Source of the DNA: Flavihumibacter stibioxidans
GTDB taxonomy: Bacteria; Bacteroidota; Bacteroidia; Chitinophagales; Chitinophagaceae
Assembly: GCF_014332695.1 (NCBI RefSeq)
Contig: NZ_MBUA01000001.1
Span: 248,001-312,000, forward strand
DNA: 64,000 nt
Reading direction: 5' to 3'
Every line of letters starts with the position of its first letter. Within the stretch, counting starts at the first letter, position 1. A program made the position numbers and the translations under genes. A model generated the notes under the pieces. That model was not told where the DNA came from. It made no database searches and saw only the letters and a program-made list of their open reading frames with translations. Shown here in pieces: positions 8,650 to 17,046 of the stretch.

Positions 8650-9578
8650 AATGGTGGTAAAACCTTTTCAATCTGTGCTCTTGCAGGCTCATATTGTTTA
8701 GGCAGTTTGAGGCTGCTACCCAATGCTTCGAGCGGTTCATCCCGGGTGAAACCCGGGTTATCGGTTGCCAGTTCAAACAATACGCCACCCGGTTCACGGA
8801 AATAGAGCGAGAAGAAATAATCCCGGTCGATCCTGGGGGTGATATTGAACCCCCTTCGGGCAATCAACTCGCGGTATTCCATCAGGATATTATCGTCCTT
8901 TACGCGGAAGGCCACGTGGTGGTTGGTACCTGCAGCATTATGTCCGGGCTTGCCATCGGGCGATTCCAGCAGATCTACATTGGCTGCATTTTCAACAGTA
9001 TTTGTTTTGAACCGGTAAAGATTGCCCTCCTGCCGGTCGAGGGTATAACCAAGTATATCTGTCAGGACTTTAGCCGTCGGCTCCAGTTTTCTGACTGTAA
9101 GCGTGATGCTGTGAAAGCCTTTGGTAGCCACGTCAGCGTTAACATCTTTGGTCACCCACGGAGTTCGGTTGTCCGTATGCGTTGGTACGACCAGGTCGAG
9201 GTTGAGTCCGTCAGGATCTATCAGTGAAAGATATTGTTCACCGAATTTTTCCCTGATTTCTGCCTGTGGGATATTGAATTCCCTGAAACGGGCGGCCCAG
9301 AAATCCAGGCTGCCTTTCGGTACCGAATAACCTATATCGGTGGCCATTCCCGTGCCGGTACTGCCCTTGCCGATGCCTTCCCAGGGGAAAAAAGTCAGGA
9401 TGGTACCGGGACTACCTTTTTCATCTCCGAAGTAGAAGTGATAGGTGCCGGGATCATCGAAGTTGACGGTCTTTTTAACCAAACGCAGGCCAAGGATGCA
9501 GGTGTAAAAATGGTGGTTACGTCGGGCGTTATCGGCGATGGCAGTGATATGATGAAGCCCTAATATGCTGTTTTCCAT
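8646..9578 (-). CDS. Ring-cleaving dioxygenase, MhqO-like (copy A)
   Basis: A 310-residue extradiol-type dioxygenase of the vicinal-oxygen-chelate fold. Key metal-site residues are GLHHITAIAD (His9/10), TNHHVAF (His220/221) and Glu269 in FREPGGVLFELA. Both modules and the full family length are present. It lies 27 bp after the DMT-type membrane protein and overlaps the next gene by 4 bp (ATGA), so the four genes 10046-7068 form one operon. Compared with copy B it lacks the C-terminal extension. The likely role is oxidative ring cleavage of quinone-type toxicants; iron or manganese dependence is assumed from the family. Confidence 0.87.
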   Translation of the reverse strand: MENSILGLHHITAIADNARRNHHFYTCILGLRLVKKTVNFDDPGTYHFYFGDEKGSPGTILTFFPWEGIGKGSTGTGMATDIGYSVPKGSLDFWAARFREFNIPQAEIREKFGEQYLSLIDPDGLNLDLVVPTHTDNRTPWVTKDVNADVATKGFHSITLTVRKLEPTAKVLTDILGYTLDRQEGNLYRFKTNTVENAANVDLLESPDGKPGHNAAGTNHHVAFRVKDDNILMEYRELIARRGFNITPRIDRDYFFSLYFREPGGVLFELATDNPGFTRDEPLEALGSSLKLPKQYEPARAQIEKVLPPL

Positions 9579-9605
9579 AGGTATAATTTACGAATTAATT
9601 GGCGG

Positions 9606-10046
9606 CTAAAACTTCCTGATGACAATCACTCCTGCAATGACCAGAAGCATACCCAGCAGGCGCCAGGGATTGATGCTGTGCTGCTGTGCCACCAGAATAT
9701 GAAAATGATCCATCAGGATCGCAATCACCATTTGCCCGGCTACTATCAGTCCGAAGGTCAGTGCGCCGCCGAGTTTGGGAAAGACTAGCGTGATGGCCGT
9801 TACAAAAAATGCGCCGAGTGCACCACCCGCCCATGCATAGGGTGGCAGGGTTTTTAATCCGGTCCAGGAAGCAGATTGTTTGGTCAGCAGGATATAAATC
9901 AGGATGGTCAGTATACCCACCAGGAAGGAGATCAGGGCAGCAAACACCGGGTTGGCGATGGATTTACCCAGCCTTGAATTCAATCCGGCCTGAATGGGCA
10001 GGAAGGAGCCGGATAGAAAGGCGATGAATATCCAGAACAATTTCAT
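9606..10046 (-). CDS. DMT-family transporter, DUF606/YdcZ type
   Basis: A 146-residue integral membrane protein with about five hydrophobic helices, matching the half-size DUF606 group of the drug/metabolite transporter superfamily. Conserved features include the N-terminal FLSGSFLPIQAGLNSRLG and the last helix LLGMLLVIAGVIVI. Proteins of this size usually pair up as homo- or heterodimers. As first gene of the dioxygenase/esterase operon it could export the toxic aromatic or a cleavage product, but the substrate is inferred from position alone. Confidence 0.82.
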   Translation of the reverse strand: MKLFWIFIAFLSGSFLPIQAGLNSRLGKSIANPVFAALISFLVGILTILIYILLTKQSASWTGLKTLPPYAWAGGALGAFFVTAITLVFPKLGGALTFGLIVAGQMVIAILMDHFHILVAQQHSINPWRLLGMLLVIAGVIVIRKF

Positions 10047-10251
10047 GAGCAGTTAATTTATAGTTGTCGGCAAACATCCGAAAAAAAGTTACCTCCTGCC
10101 TCCATTCAGGCAGATTCTTTCTGCCAGATTGCCGGGTTCCGGGTTTGGCACCCTTGAATGCATTAGCCATCAGCCTGAGGTTTCCCCAGCAGGTCCGTTA
10201 ACTTTTAATTAACCATAACCGGACATTAAATTATTGTCCATGAAGGGTGCC
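10047..10251. other. Intergenic region upstream of the DMT/dioxygenase operon
   Basis: About 200 bp without a credible gene. It contains a short hairpin (CTGCCT ... AGGCAG, near 10096-10115) and a nested inverted repeat GTCCGTTAA (10193-10201) / TTAAC...CGGAC (10209-10224). No TAnnTTTG element at correct spacing was found, so the operon promoter is not defined. Confidence 0.4.
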
Positions 10252-10371
10252 AACACGAATACTGGTTGTTTGTTTATATGCACCGAATCGGGCTCCACCG
10301 TGAACGGTCCGGGAGTAAAAAGGGGAGTTCGACTGATATATCCCACAGATGCAGAAAGAGGCATTCAAAAA
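10252..10371 (+). pseudogene. Orphan fragment similar to the C-terminus of the 15063-15989 protein
   Basis: The frame reads NTGCLFICTESGS...VRLIYPTDAERGIQ. It aligns with the end of the secreted protein at 15063-15989, which reads MQSCTFIKTDVETS...IRLITYRMPSDAERGIQ. Similarity continues at the DNA level past that gene's stop (both run into a CATCCTGT(A/C)AAAT-type sequence). No start codon or upstream coding part exists here, and the frame runs on into the end of the convergent regulator gene. It is best read as a remnant of a related gene or one copy of a dispersed element. Confidence 0.45.
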
Positions 10372-10381
10372 AAACATCCTG

Positions 10382-11014
10382 TCAAATCAGTTTCTGCTCC
10401 TTCGAAATTCTCAGCAAAGCCTGCGTAGTGCTCACATTGAATTTCTGCAGCAGGTTCTTGCGGTGGGTTTCGATGGTGTAGGGACTGACAAATAATTTTT
10501 CCGCGATCTGCGGACCGGTAAGTCCCTCGTATAACAATTGCAGTATCTCTTTTTCCCTTCGGGTGAGCATAGGAGTTTTATTCACTGCCGCAGCTACGGA
10601 GTTGTACTGCTCCAGTATCTTCTGGTTAGCTGCTTTGCTCAGGAATATCTTTCCGTTCATCACGTCGCCTATGGCGTCCAGCAGTTCCTGCCGCTCCATA
10701 TTCTTCAACAGGTACCCATTCCCTCCACGAGCTAAAAACTGGCTGATGATGCCCGCTTCATTGGTGGAAGTCAGGGCGATGATCTTCACCTGCCTGTCCT
10801 GTTTTCGGATCTGCTCGCAGGTTTGCAGGCCGTCGCTATCGGGCAGACTGATATCCAGCAGGATCAGATCCGGACGCATTGCCTGAATGGTTTCCATCGC
10901 CTGCTTTGCCGTTTTGCAAACTCCACAGATCTCTAACCATTCCACATCCCTGATCATGGTGCTAACCCCGTCGCCCACCAGGGGATGGTCATCTACAATT
11001 AGAATGCTTGTCAT
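10382..11014 (-). CDS. NarL/FixJ-family response regulator
   Basis: A 210-residue two-component response regulator. The receiver domain (about 1-120) has the acidic pair in IVDDHP, phospho-acceptor Asp54 in LILLDISLPDSDG, and the conserved Thr and Lys near ALTSTNE and LLKNM. The LuxR-type helix-turn-helix (about 145-205) contains LTRREKEILQLLYEGLTGPQ and the recognition helix VSPYTIETHRKNL. Its ATG overlaps the kinase stop by 4 bp (ATGA), so it is co-translated with its cognate sensor. A 16-bp palindrome before the kinase gene is a candidate binding site, consistent with autoregulation. Confidence 0.93.
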   Translation of the reverse strand: MTSILIVDDHPLVGDGVSTMIRDVEWLEICGVCKTAKQAMETIQAMRPDLILLDISLPDSDGLQTCEQIRKQDRQVKIIALTSTNEAGIISQFLARGGNGYLLKNMERQELLDAIGDVMNGKIFLSKAANQKILEQYNSVAAAVNKTPMLTRREKEILQLLYEGLTGPQIAEKLFVSPYTIETHRKNLLQKFNVSTTQALLRISKEQKLI

Positions 11015-13011
11015 ATAGTAGCGGAATTAACGTCATTAAACAAAAAATCCATCATCACGGTAGTACCAATTCCGTTGCGACTGTCAATGGATAATTTTCC
11101 GTTCAGGTATTGTACGCGGCTGGAAATAGATGCCAGTCCAGCATGCACCCCTGTGCCGGATTTTTCCACATTAAACCCCCTGCCATTGTCTTCCACGGTG
11201 ATGCTTAAATGTTGTCCATCCCTGTTGAACTGCACAATGGCTTCGCTTGCCTGTGCGTGTTTGATTATATTGTTCAGCAGTTCCTGCAGAATTCTGAAAA
11301 GCATGATCTCCCGGGCTACTTCCATTCTCTGGTCCATGCCATAGTCCTGCACCGACACCTTCACCTTTTTTCCAGCGCTGATGCTGTTGCAAAGATCACG
11401 GGTAGCCTGCACCAGCCCAAGCCGGATCAATACCTCGGGCATCATATTGTGTGCAATGCGCCGCACTTCCTCTGAAGCGGTGTGGATGAGTTCGTAGGAT
11501 TTCAGGAACAAGGGATCCTGCTGCAGCGCCTGTTGCTCGTGTTGCAGGCTGCTGAAATGCATTTTAACGGTAGAGAACAATCCGCCCAATCCGTCATGAA
11601 GGTCCTTGGCAATCCTCGTTCGTTCCGCTTCCTGTCCATCCACCATACTTTGTAAAGACAGGACCTGCTGTTGTCTTTCCAGGATGCGGATCTGTTCTTC
11701 CTGCAACAACCTGTCTTTTTCAGCAATAATGCTTTTGTTCCTGCTGTTTCGGTACAGGAGGCCAAGCAGGATCAACACAGAACCGGAAGCCACCCCTCCT
11801 ACCTGCATAATCCTGTTGCGCTTGACCAGCCCCAGTTCATTTACAGAATTTTGCAATTTCAGGTCGGTAATGGCTTTTTCCTTCTTCTGCGATTCATACA
11901 CCACTTCCAGGTAACTTGCATACTGGCGAGTTTCCGCAACCAGGATGCTATCGTTCAGCTTGACATATTCAGACAGGTAGAAATGTGCGTTTTTGATATC
12001 CCCCTTCTGCTCATAATATTCGCTCAGGACCTGGCAGGTGCGGTAATATACATCGCGTGTATTGGTATGGCCGGACAATTCCAGCGCAGCCGACAAATGC
12101 TGGAAGGACTGATCGAAATCCTTCATTTTCAAATAAGCAATACCGAGAGACAAATGCGATTGCGCAGCCTGGTGATCTTTTCTGAGTGATTTATCCATGG
12201 CCATTTTATAATAGAGGATGGCAGAATCCAGCAGATTGCGACTCAGGAAATAATCGCCGATCACATCATAGGAATCCGAAGCCAGGCCAAAATCGCGGGT
12301 CTTCTGAATAATCGGCAACAGCCTGCGAACATATTTTCCGGCATCCTCAATCTTACGGAGGCCCATATAATTTACCACCAGGTGATTCAGGGCATACCCC
12401 ATCTGAAGGGTATCTTTTAGTGGACTTAGTATCTCCAGCAGTTGTTCGCTCAGCCTGACCGCCCGCTCATAACTCTTCACTTCCCCCAGGGCAGCAATCA
12501 GGTTCTGGTAGGCTGCAATTTCGCGCAGGGTATCGCCGATCAACTGGAACTGTTCAGTGGCTTTTGAAAAATGATAGGCCGCATTGTACATATCACTCTG
12601 CAGGAAATACCAACTGCCGCGGGCATTGTGGACCTTGCCCATCAGTTCGGGCTGTTGCAGCTGTTGCGCCACCTGCTCCGCCAATTCCAGCATCTGGAGG
12701 GATTTTTTATAGTCGTTCAGGTCCTGGTAAATGAATCCAAGCAGATAACTGCAGCGACCAATTCCATTCAGGTACTTGATCTTCCTGCTGAGATCCAATC
12801 CCTCATTAACATAACGGGCAGCAGTAGCTGCATCATAATAACTGACCAGGTTGCCCAGTTCAATATAGATAAGCACTTTGGAAGTATCCTCTTTGGTGAC
12901 GAGCAGTCTCTTTTCCATGCTGTCCACCAGGTGCTCAGTGTCCTGCGCATAAAGTGCCCGGGGCAGCAGGAAAAACAACAAACACCAGATGAAAGGAATC
13001 TTTTGTCGCAT
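11011..13011 (-). CDS. TPR-containing sensor histidine kinase (HisKA_3)
   Basis: A 666-residue membrane kinase. The signal peptide (1-22, ending ALYAQ) is followed by a periplasmic array of tetratricopeptide repeats (about 25-380), one membrane helix (about 402-421), a coiled coil, and a NarX/LiaS-type dimerisation domain with the phosphorylated His472 in IAKDLHDGLGG. The HATPase domain shows the N box (LLNNIIKHAQ, about 579) and the G1 box DNGRG (about 608). It should sense an envelope or nutrient signal through the TPRs and phosphorylate the overlapping response regulator. The signal is unknown. It is the first gene of the two-gene operon. Confidence 0.93.
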   Translation of the reverse strand: MRQKIPFIWCLLFFLLPRALYAQDTEHLVDSMEKRLLVTKEDTSKVLIYIELGNLVSYYDAATAARYVNEGLDLSRKIKYLNGIGRCSYLLGFIYQDLNDYKKSLQMLELAEQVAQQLQQPELMGKVHNARGSWYFLQSDMYNAAYHFSKATEQFQLIGDTLREIAAYQNLIAALGEVKSYERAVRLSEQLLEILSPLKDTLQMGYALNHLVVNYMGLRKIEDAGKYVRRLLPIIQKTRDFGLASDSYDVIGDYFLSRNLLDSAILYYKMAMDKSLRKDHQAAQSHLSLGIAYLKMKDFDQSFQHLSAALELSGHTNTRDVYYRTCQVLSEYYEQKGDIKNAHFYLSEYVKLNDSILVAETRQYASYLEVVYESQKKEKAITDLKLQNSVNELGLVKRNRIMQVGGVASGSVLILLGLLYRNSRNKSIIAEKDRLLQEEQIRILERQQQVLSLQSMVDGQEAERTRIAKDLHDGLGGLFSTVKMHFSSLQHEQQALQQDPLFLKSYELIHTASEEVRRIAHNMMPEVLIRLGLVQATRDLCNSISAGKKVKVSVQDYGMDQRMEVAREIMLFRILQELLNNIIKHAQASEAIVQFNRDGQHLSITVEDNGRGFNVEKSGTGVHAGLASISSRVQYLNGKLSIDSRNGIGTTVMMDFLFNDVNSATI

Positions 13012-13072
13012 GCAGCGGTTATTGGTTAGGGTGATAGTTGTCTCAAATTAAGCTATCCTGCAACTAAATATC

Positions 13073-13088
13073 TACCTGAAATCAGGTA
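13073..13088. promoter_or_regulatory. 16-bp palindrome in the kinase/secreted-protein divergent region
   Basis: TACCTGAAATCAGGTA is a perfect 7-2-7 palindrome, 62 bp upstream of the kinase ATG (13011) and 84 bp upstream of the divergent ATG at 13172. Dimeric LuxR-type regulators bind inverted repeats of about this size, so the neighbouring response regulator is the first candidate. A palindrome of this length is unlikely by chance in so short a spacer. Confidence 0.5.
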
Positions 13089-13171
13089 TTTTTTACCGCA
13101 ATAATCCCCGCATTCCGGGTATGGTTTTCCGTTATAGTCCGGGCCCACTTTACAGCAGAAATCACCCCACC

Positions 13172-14392
13172 ATGCACCCCCAACCCTTACTGTTAGTCCT
13201 GCTGCTGAGTCTTTGCACTATCGGTTTCGCCCAGGTGGACGACGGCAACAAAAGAATAAGTCCCAAGGAATTCGCCATACCGGCCTCGCCAGTATTTGAT
13301 GTGATGGGCGTAACGCCTTCCCAGATCAACCGCACAGCCGATATAAAGGATTTCAAGGTGGACTGGTCCTTTAAATCCTGGCGCCTGAATCCTAACCTGG
13401 CCTTGCAATCGCAGCCAATCTGGGAAATGTTCTTTAACCGCAAGGACCTGGGTAAATACCAAAATGCCAGCCGGTTCATGCGGCAACTGGCATCCCTGGA
13501 TGTCTCCATGGGAACCGTACAGGATGAAAGCGGTGACCGACGAATCGGATATGCATTAAAGGCAAATCTATTCCGCCAGCGCGATCCCTTGCTGGCAAGG
13601 GAACTCTACGCGGATATAGGTGAACGCTACCAGGCGGAAAAAACGGAGTTGGACCAGACCCTGAAGCAATTGCAGCAACAACTCGATTCCACCACCAATA
13701 TTCTCGAAAAGCAGGCCATCCGAAACACCATTCGCGAGACCGAAGAGAAATTGTTCAGCATTAACTCCCGGCGGAAAGATGAGATCAACGAACGCGCGAA
13801 AATATTTGTGGCGGAGAACTGGAATGCTTCTTCATTGGATATTGCCTTTGGCCGTGTTTACTCCTACCAGACTGACAGCTCAGGCTCCCTCAAATCGTTG
13901 CGACTGAACCGCAATACAGGGTATTCGGGCTGGATCAACGGCAGCCTGGGAATTAGTAAAAGACTATTGCTTACGGGTTTGTTCCGCAGCAGTTGGTACG
14001 AAGAAGAGTTGAATTTCCTCATCAGGAACAATGATACCGGCGAAGAATCCAGCCAATTGGCTGTGGCCGACAACACACTGCTGACCATGGGCATGAACCT
14101 GCGGTATGGCGGACCCTATTTCACCTTTTTTGTGGAATTCCTGTACGAGAAAAAAGGATTGAAAACGCCGGTGGAAGCACTAAGCAAGGTATTTGACACG
14201 CCTGCCGGATTTGAAGTGGTCAGCAATACCGTGAAATGGGATGTGGTGCAACCCAATACCATCAGCTTTGGCGGCGACTGGCGACTGAACCGCAGCGTGA
14301 TGCTCAACTATGGCATGCGTTGCATCTTTGACCGGCACTGGACTTTCGAACGATTCATACCTGTAGTATCCGTCGCCTGCATGATGCGATAA
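13172..14392 (+). CDS. Secreted protein of unknown function, beta-rich C-terminus
   Basis: I do not recognise this 406-residue protein. The ATG at 13172 is chosen because a good signal peptide follows at once (LLLVLLLSLCTIGFAQ); an ATG at 13121 would add 17 residues before it. Residues about 150-230 form a charged helical stretch, probably a coiled coil (YQAEKTELDQTLKQLQQQLD and similar). The C-terminal half alternates short polar/aromatic strands (RLNRNTGYSGWINGSLGISK, MGMNLRYGGPYFTFFVEFLY) like a small outer-membrane beta barrel. It is divergent from the sensor kinase and heads a run of three exported proteins that may be under its control. Confidence 0.7.
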   Translation: MHPQPLLLVLLLSLCTIGFAQVDDGNKRISPKEFAIPASPVFDVMGVTPSQINRTADIKDFKVDWSFKSWRLNPNLALQSQPIWEMFFNRKDLGKYQNASRFMRQLASLDVSMGTVQDESGDRRIGYALKANLFRQRDPLLARELYADIGERYQAEKTELDQTLKQLQQQLDSTTNILEKQAIRNTIRETEEKLFSINSRRKDEINERAKIFVAENWNASSLDIAFGRVYSYQTDSSGSLKSLRLNRNTGYSGWINGSLGISKRLLLTGLFRSSWYEEELNFLIRNNDTGEESSQLAVADNTLLTMGMNLRYGGPYFTFFVEFLYEKKGLKTPVEALSKVFDTPAGFEVVSNTVKWDVVQPNTISFGGDWRLNRSVMLNYGMRCIFDRHWTFERFIPVVSVACMMR

Positions 14393-14431
14393 TCACCCTC
14401 CAAGTATTCATTAACCATTAACATACATTCC

Positions 14432-15004
14432 ATGAAGAAGTTATTTGTTTCAATGTTCCTGCTGGCGGTTGCTTACACCATTCAGGCCCAGCTACCAAAG
14501 CTCACTGCTACACAGGTGAACACATTAAAAACCAGTTATTCGAATTTCAAGCTGGATTGTTCCACCCTTGTCAAGCCCGAGTACCAATACATTTTTGAAT
14601 TCACCAGGAAGAAATCCGATGCCACCTGTGCCCTCTATACTGAATTGGTTACCCTCACCATGCAGGTGCACAATACCCAAACCGGCACGGTAAGCACCTA
14701 CCTGGCCGCACCTGATTTACCCTCATTGATTTCCTGTACAAAGATTGATCTCAACAACCTTAAAATGCGATCCAATACAGGGCTGGACGTTATGTTCGGC
14801 GGATTTCTAAATCCCAGTACCGGAATGCTGTCAACCAGTTTATACCTTAAGACCCTGCAGCTAAACACTAATATCCCAATGCGCGAAACCTCTGCAACCA
14901 TACCAAATGGCGGAAAGGTATTCACTGGCAGTATCCAGAGCGGTATTTACCAGGTAAGCGCTGTATTAACCATTCGTAATTATTGCCTGAATATCAGCGG
15001 CTAA
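14432..15004 (+). CDS. Small secreted protein of unknown function
   Basis: A 190-residue exported protein with a signal peptide (residues 1-19, ending IQAQ). The mature part is beta-rich, with Thr/Ser-rich strands and four or five cysteines (LDCSTLVKPE, DATCALYT, SCTKID, NYCLNI) that could form disulfides in the periplasm. No family is recognised. It follows the 13172 gene by 39 bp and precedes the next secreted gene by 58 bp in the same direction, so the three are probably one transcript ending at the terminator near 16040. Confidence 0.7.
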   Translation: MKKLFVSMFLLAVAYTIQAQLPKLTATQVNTLKTSYSNFKLDCSTLVKPEYQYIFEFTRKKSDATCALYTELVTLTMQVHNTQTGTVSTYLAAPDLPSLISCTKIDLNNLKMRSNTGLDVMFGGFLNPSTGMLSTSLYLKTLQLNTNIPMRETSATIPNGGKVFTGSIQSGIYQVSAVLTIRNYCLNISG

Positions 15005-15062
15005 TAAATCCCTTACGCAACCAAAACTTGTACACTCTATTTCGTCAACAAAAAAATAAAAT

Positions 15063-15989
15063 ATGAAACTTACATCCTTATATGCCATAGCATTGCTTTC
15101 CCTACTGGCCACCACCCTTCAGGCACAGGTATTGTACAGCCGCCAACCATTTGGCAGTACAGTATTGGACAGCTACCAGCTGACAACAAGATCCTATTAT
15201 TCCCAAACCGGGGAAGTAACTGGTCCCTTTCCCATGAAATACCCGGTGAGGGGAGTAAACACCAATACCGCCATCGCTTTTACCACTTTATCCAATACCG
15301 CGGAAAAAATCGTATTGACCATTGGCCAGAAAAACTGGCTTGATCTCACCACCTCCGTGGAAATAATAGGTACGGGCATCTCTTCCCCGAGGATACTGTC
15401 CCGCGGGGTGGATCGACGGGGAGAAACCAACCAGATGACCTATGTAGTGCTTGAACTCACCGTCCAGGCCAATGCCGCGCCTGGCGCCAGAACCATCCGG
15501 TTGAAGCGCCCCTCCCTTACTGGAACAGATTTCAACAGCATCAACCTGAACCTCCAGAACAATTACCGGATCCTATACCAGGGACCATTCACTATCAACG
15601 GCGCTTCAGTAAATGCATTACAGGCCTATAATACTGGCAGTGAAGTAAGGTTTTCAATTGAAGGACAGCGATTGCATTTGATACGGGGCGTTCGCAATAC
15701 CGGAAATACTATGCAGAGCAGCATTATCCACAACTTGCGACTCGTTGAAAGAAGTTCTACAAAACTGGTCTTTGCCTGCAATTTTGTAGATGCAGGAAGA
15801 CTGACTATGAAAGAGTTCATCAGTCGCTACCTGAATGTGGAATCTGGTGCGGTGGAATTCAACCTGAATTGTCCAATAATGCAATCCTGCACTTTCATAA
15901 AAACAGATGTGGAAACAAGCACCACATTAAGGCCCATCAGGCTTATTACTTACAGAATGCCATCAGATGCTGAACGAGGTATCCAATAA
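15063..15989 (+). CDS. Secreted protein of unknown function
   Basis: A 308-residue exported protein with signal peptide residues 1-21 (ending TLQAQ). The mature chain alternates hydrophobic and polar residues throughout (for example EKIVLTIGQKNWLDLTTSVE), suggesting beta-sandwich or Ig-like domains; two regions (about 75-150 and 180-250) may be related repeats. The last residues, MPSDAERGIQ, recur in an orphan fragment at 10252-10371. No family is recognised and no anchor is seen. It is the last gene of the 13172-15989 run and is followed by a strong terminator. Confidence 0.72.
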   Translation: MKLTSLYAIALLSLLATTLQAQVLYSRQPFGSTVLDSYQLTTRSYYSQTGEVTGPFPMKYPVRGVNTNTAIAFTTLSNTAEKIVLTIGQKNWLDLTTSVEIIGTGISSPRILSRGVDRRGETNQMTYVVLELTVQANAAPGARTIRLKRPSLTGTDFNSINLNLQNNYRILYQGPFTINGASVNALQAYNTGSEVRFSIEGQRLHLIRGVRNTGNTMQSSIIHNLRLVERSSTKLVFACNFVDAGRLTMKEFISRYLNVESGAVEFNLNCPIMQSCTFIKTDVETSTTLRPIRLITYRMPSDAERGIQ

Positions 15990-16006
15990 AAGATGTGCAT
16001 CCTGTA

Positions 16007-16050
16007 AATATCCCACCCGGAAAAATTTGGGTGGGATATTTGCTTTTTTA
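16007..16050 (+). terminator. Rho-independent terminator after the secreted-protein run
   Basis: A perfect 12-bp stem, AATATCCCACCC (16007-16018) with its complement at 16029-16040, has a 10-base loop and is followed by TGCTTTTTTA. It lies 17 bases after the stop at 15989. A second hairpin (CCCACCAGC, 16105-16113, with 16116-16124) lies nearer the convergent acetyltransferase end but lacks a T-run. Confidence 0.85.
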
Positions 16051-16154
16051 CTTTGTATCATAATTTTTCAGGATTGCAGCGGCGGGCGAAACATTCATTG
16101 CTACCCCACCAGCTTGCTGGTGGGTGAAAAGCTGTCTGGCTGCAGATGAATCTT

Positions 16155-16682
16155 TCACAACTGATTCAATTGAAGCTTCATCATAATATCGGTTTGCTCG
16201 TCATCACCCAACCGGAAAATATGTTTGTCAAATTCAACAAAACCATTTTTCTTATAAAAGTTAAGCGCTCTGTGATTTTCCTCCCAAACACCTAACCACA
16301 CATAGTCAGCATTTTTTTCCCTGGCAATTTCCATAGCCTTTTCGTACAATATTTGTCCCACTTTTTTTCCGTGGTATTCCTTCAGCACATAGATCCGTTC
16401 GATTTCCAGGGCTTTGGAGTCTTTCAGTTCGGTTTGTGCCTTTCCAAAGTTCAGTTTCAGGTATCCGATGATATCGCTATCCAGTATGGCAAAATAGAAT
16501 GCGGAATGCTCATCATTCAGTTCTGACGTCAATTTTTCCACAGATAAACTTTCCTCCAGGTATTTGGCCATGTTTTCAGGGGTGTTTACGGCTGAAAAGG
16601 TATCGAAGAAAGTCTGCTTACTGATTTTTTGCAACTGGGATAAGTCGGAAATGGTTACAGGTTTGATGATAATGTTATCCAT
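16155..16682 (-). CDS. GNAT-family N-acetyltransferase
   Basis: A 175-residue cytoplasmic GNAT acetyltransferase that transfers an acetyl group from acetyl-CoA. Motif A is visible as LEIERIYVLKEYHGKKVGQIL (Q/R-x-x-G-x-G/A variant, KKVGQI), followed by motif B with WLGVWEENHRALNFYKKNGF, the usual Tyr general acid region and alpha4. Full length is present. Similar Bacteroidota proteins act on small molecules or peptide N-termini; the acceptor cannot be named. A TAATTTTG -7-like element lies about 30 bp upstream but has no matching -33. Confidence 0.85.
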   Translation of the reverse strand: MDNIIIKPVTISDLSQLQKISKQTFFDTFSAVNTPENMAKYLEESLSVEKLTSELNDEHSAFYFAILDSDIIGYLKLNFGKAQTELKDSKALEIERIYVLKEYHGKKVGQILYEKAMEIAREKNADYVWLGVWEENHRALNFYKKNGFVEFDKHIFRLGDDEQTDIMMKLQLNQL

Positions 16683-17046
16683 GTTTTAAAATTGTCAATT
16701 CCAGGTGGATTCCGAAAGTTCAAAATTAAGCTGTATTACCCGACGTACCGCCATGAGCCAGGGAATGTTTAGTGTAGCTGTGGTGCAGAGGAAAAAAAAT
16801 CCGCTTGCCAGCCTGCCAGAAATCAGATACCGTATTTCCTGAAATTTCACCTGCCATTTATACGATGAACTGAGGGGCTTTTTCCCGTATAAAATTGAAT
16901 AAAACAACCCCTCAACACTTTGATAATTTTCGTAAATTTATACTTCTCAACCCTAACCAGTAGTACCCCCCAAACCTCGCTCTGGTTCCTGGCTACAGCT
17001 GTACAAAGTCCACCCGTATTTATTACCAAACATTAAACTCATTGTT
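16683..17046. other. Intergenic region upstream of the metacaspase locus
   Basis: This 364-bp gap separates the acetyltransferase from the divergent three-gene locus. It contains no credible gene; a 70-codon minus-strand frame has no recognisable content. TTTG followed by TAAATTTA and TATACTTC occurs near 16918-16950 but the spacing does not fit the Bacteroidota consensus, so the promoter of the locus is not defined. Confidence 0.5.

Noticed and set aside
10147-10251. GGCACCCTT / AAGGGTGCC inverted repeat 87 bp apart
   Set aside because: Only 9 bp with a long spacer and no recombinase nearby; may be chance, and no insertion sequence is bounded by it.
16695-16907. 70-codon minus-strand frame upstream of the acetyltransferase
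   Set aside because: No recognisable content and it covers the likely promoter region.
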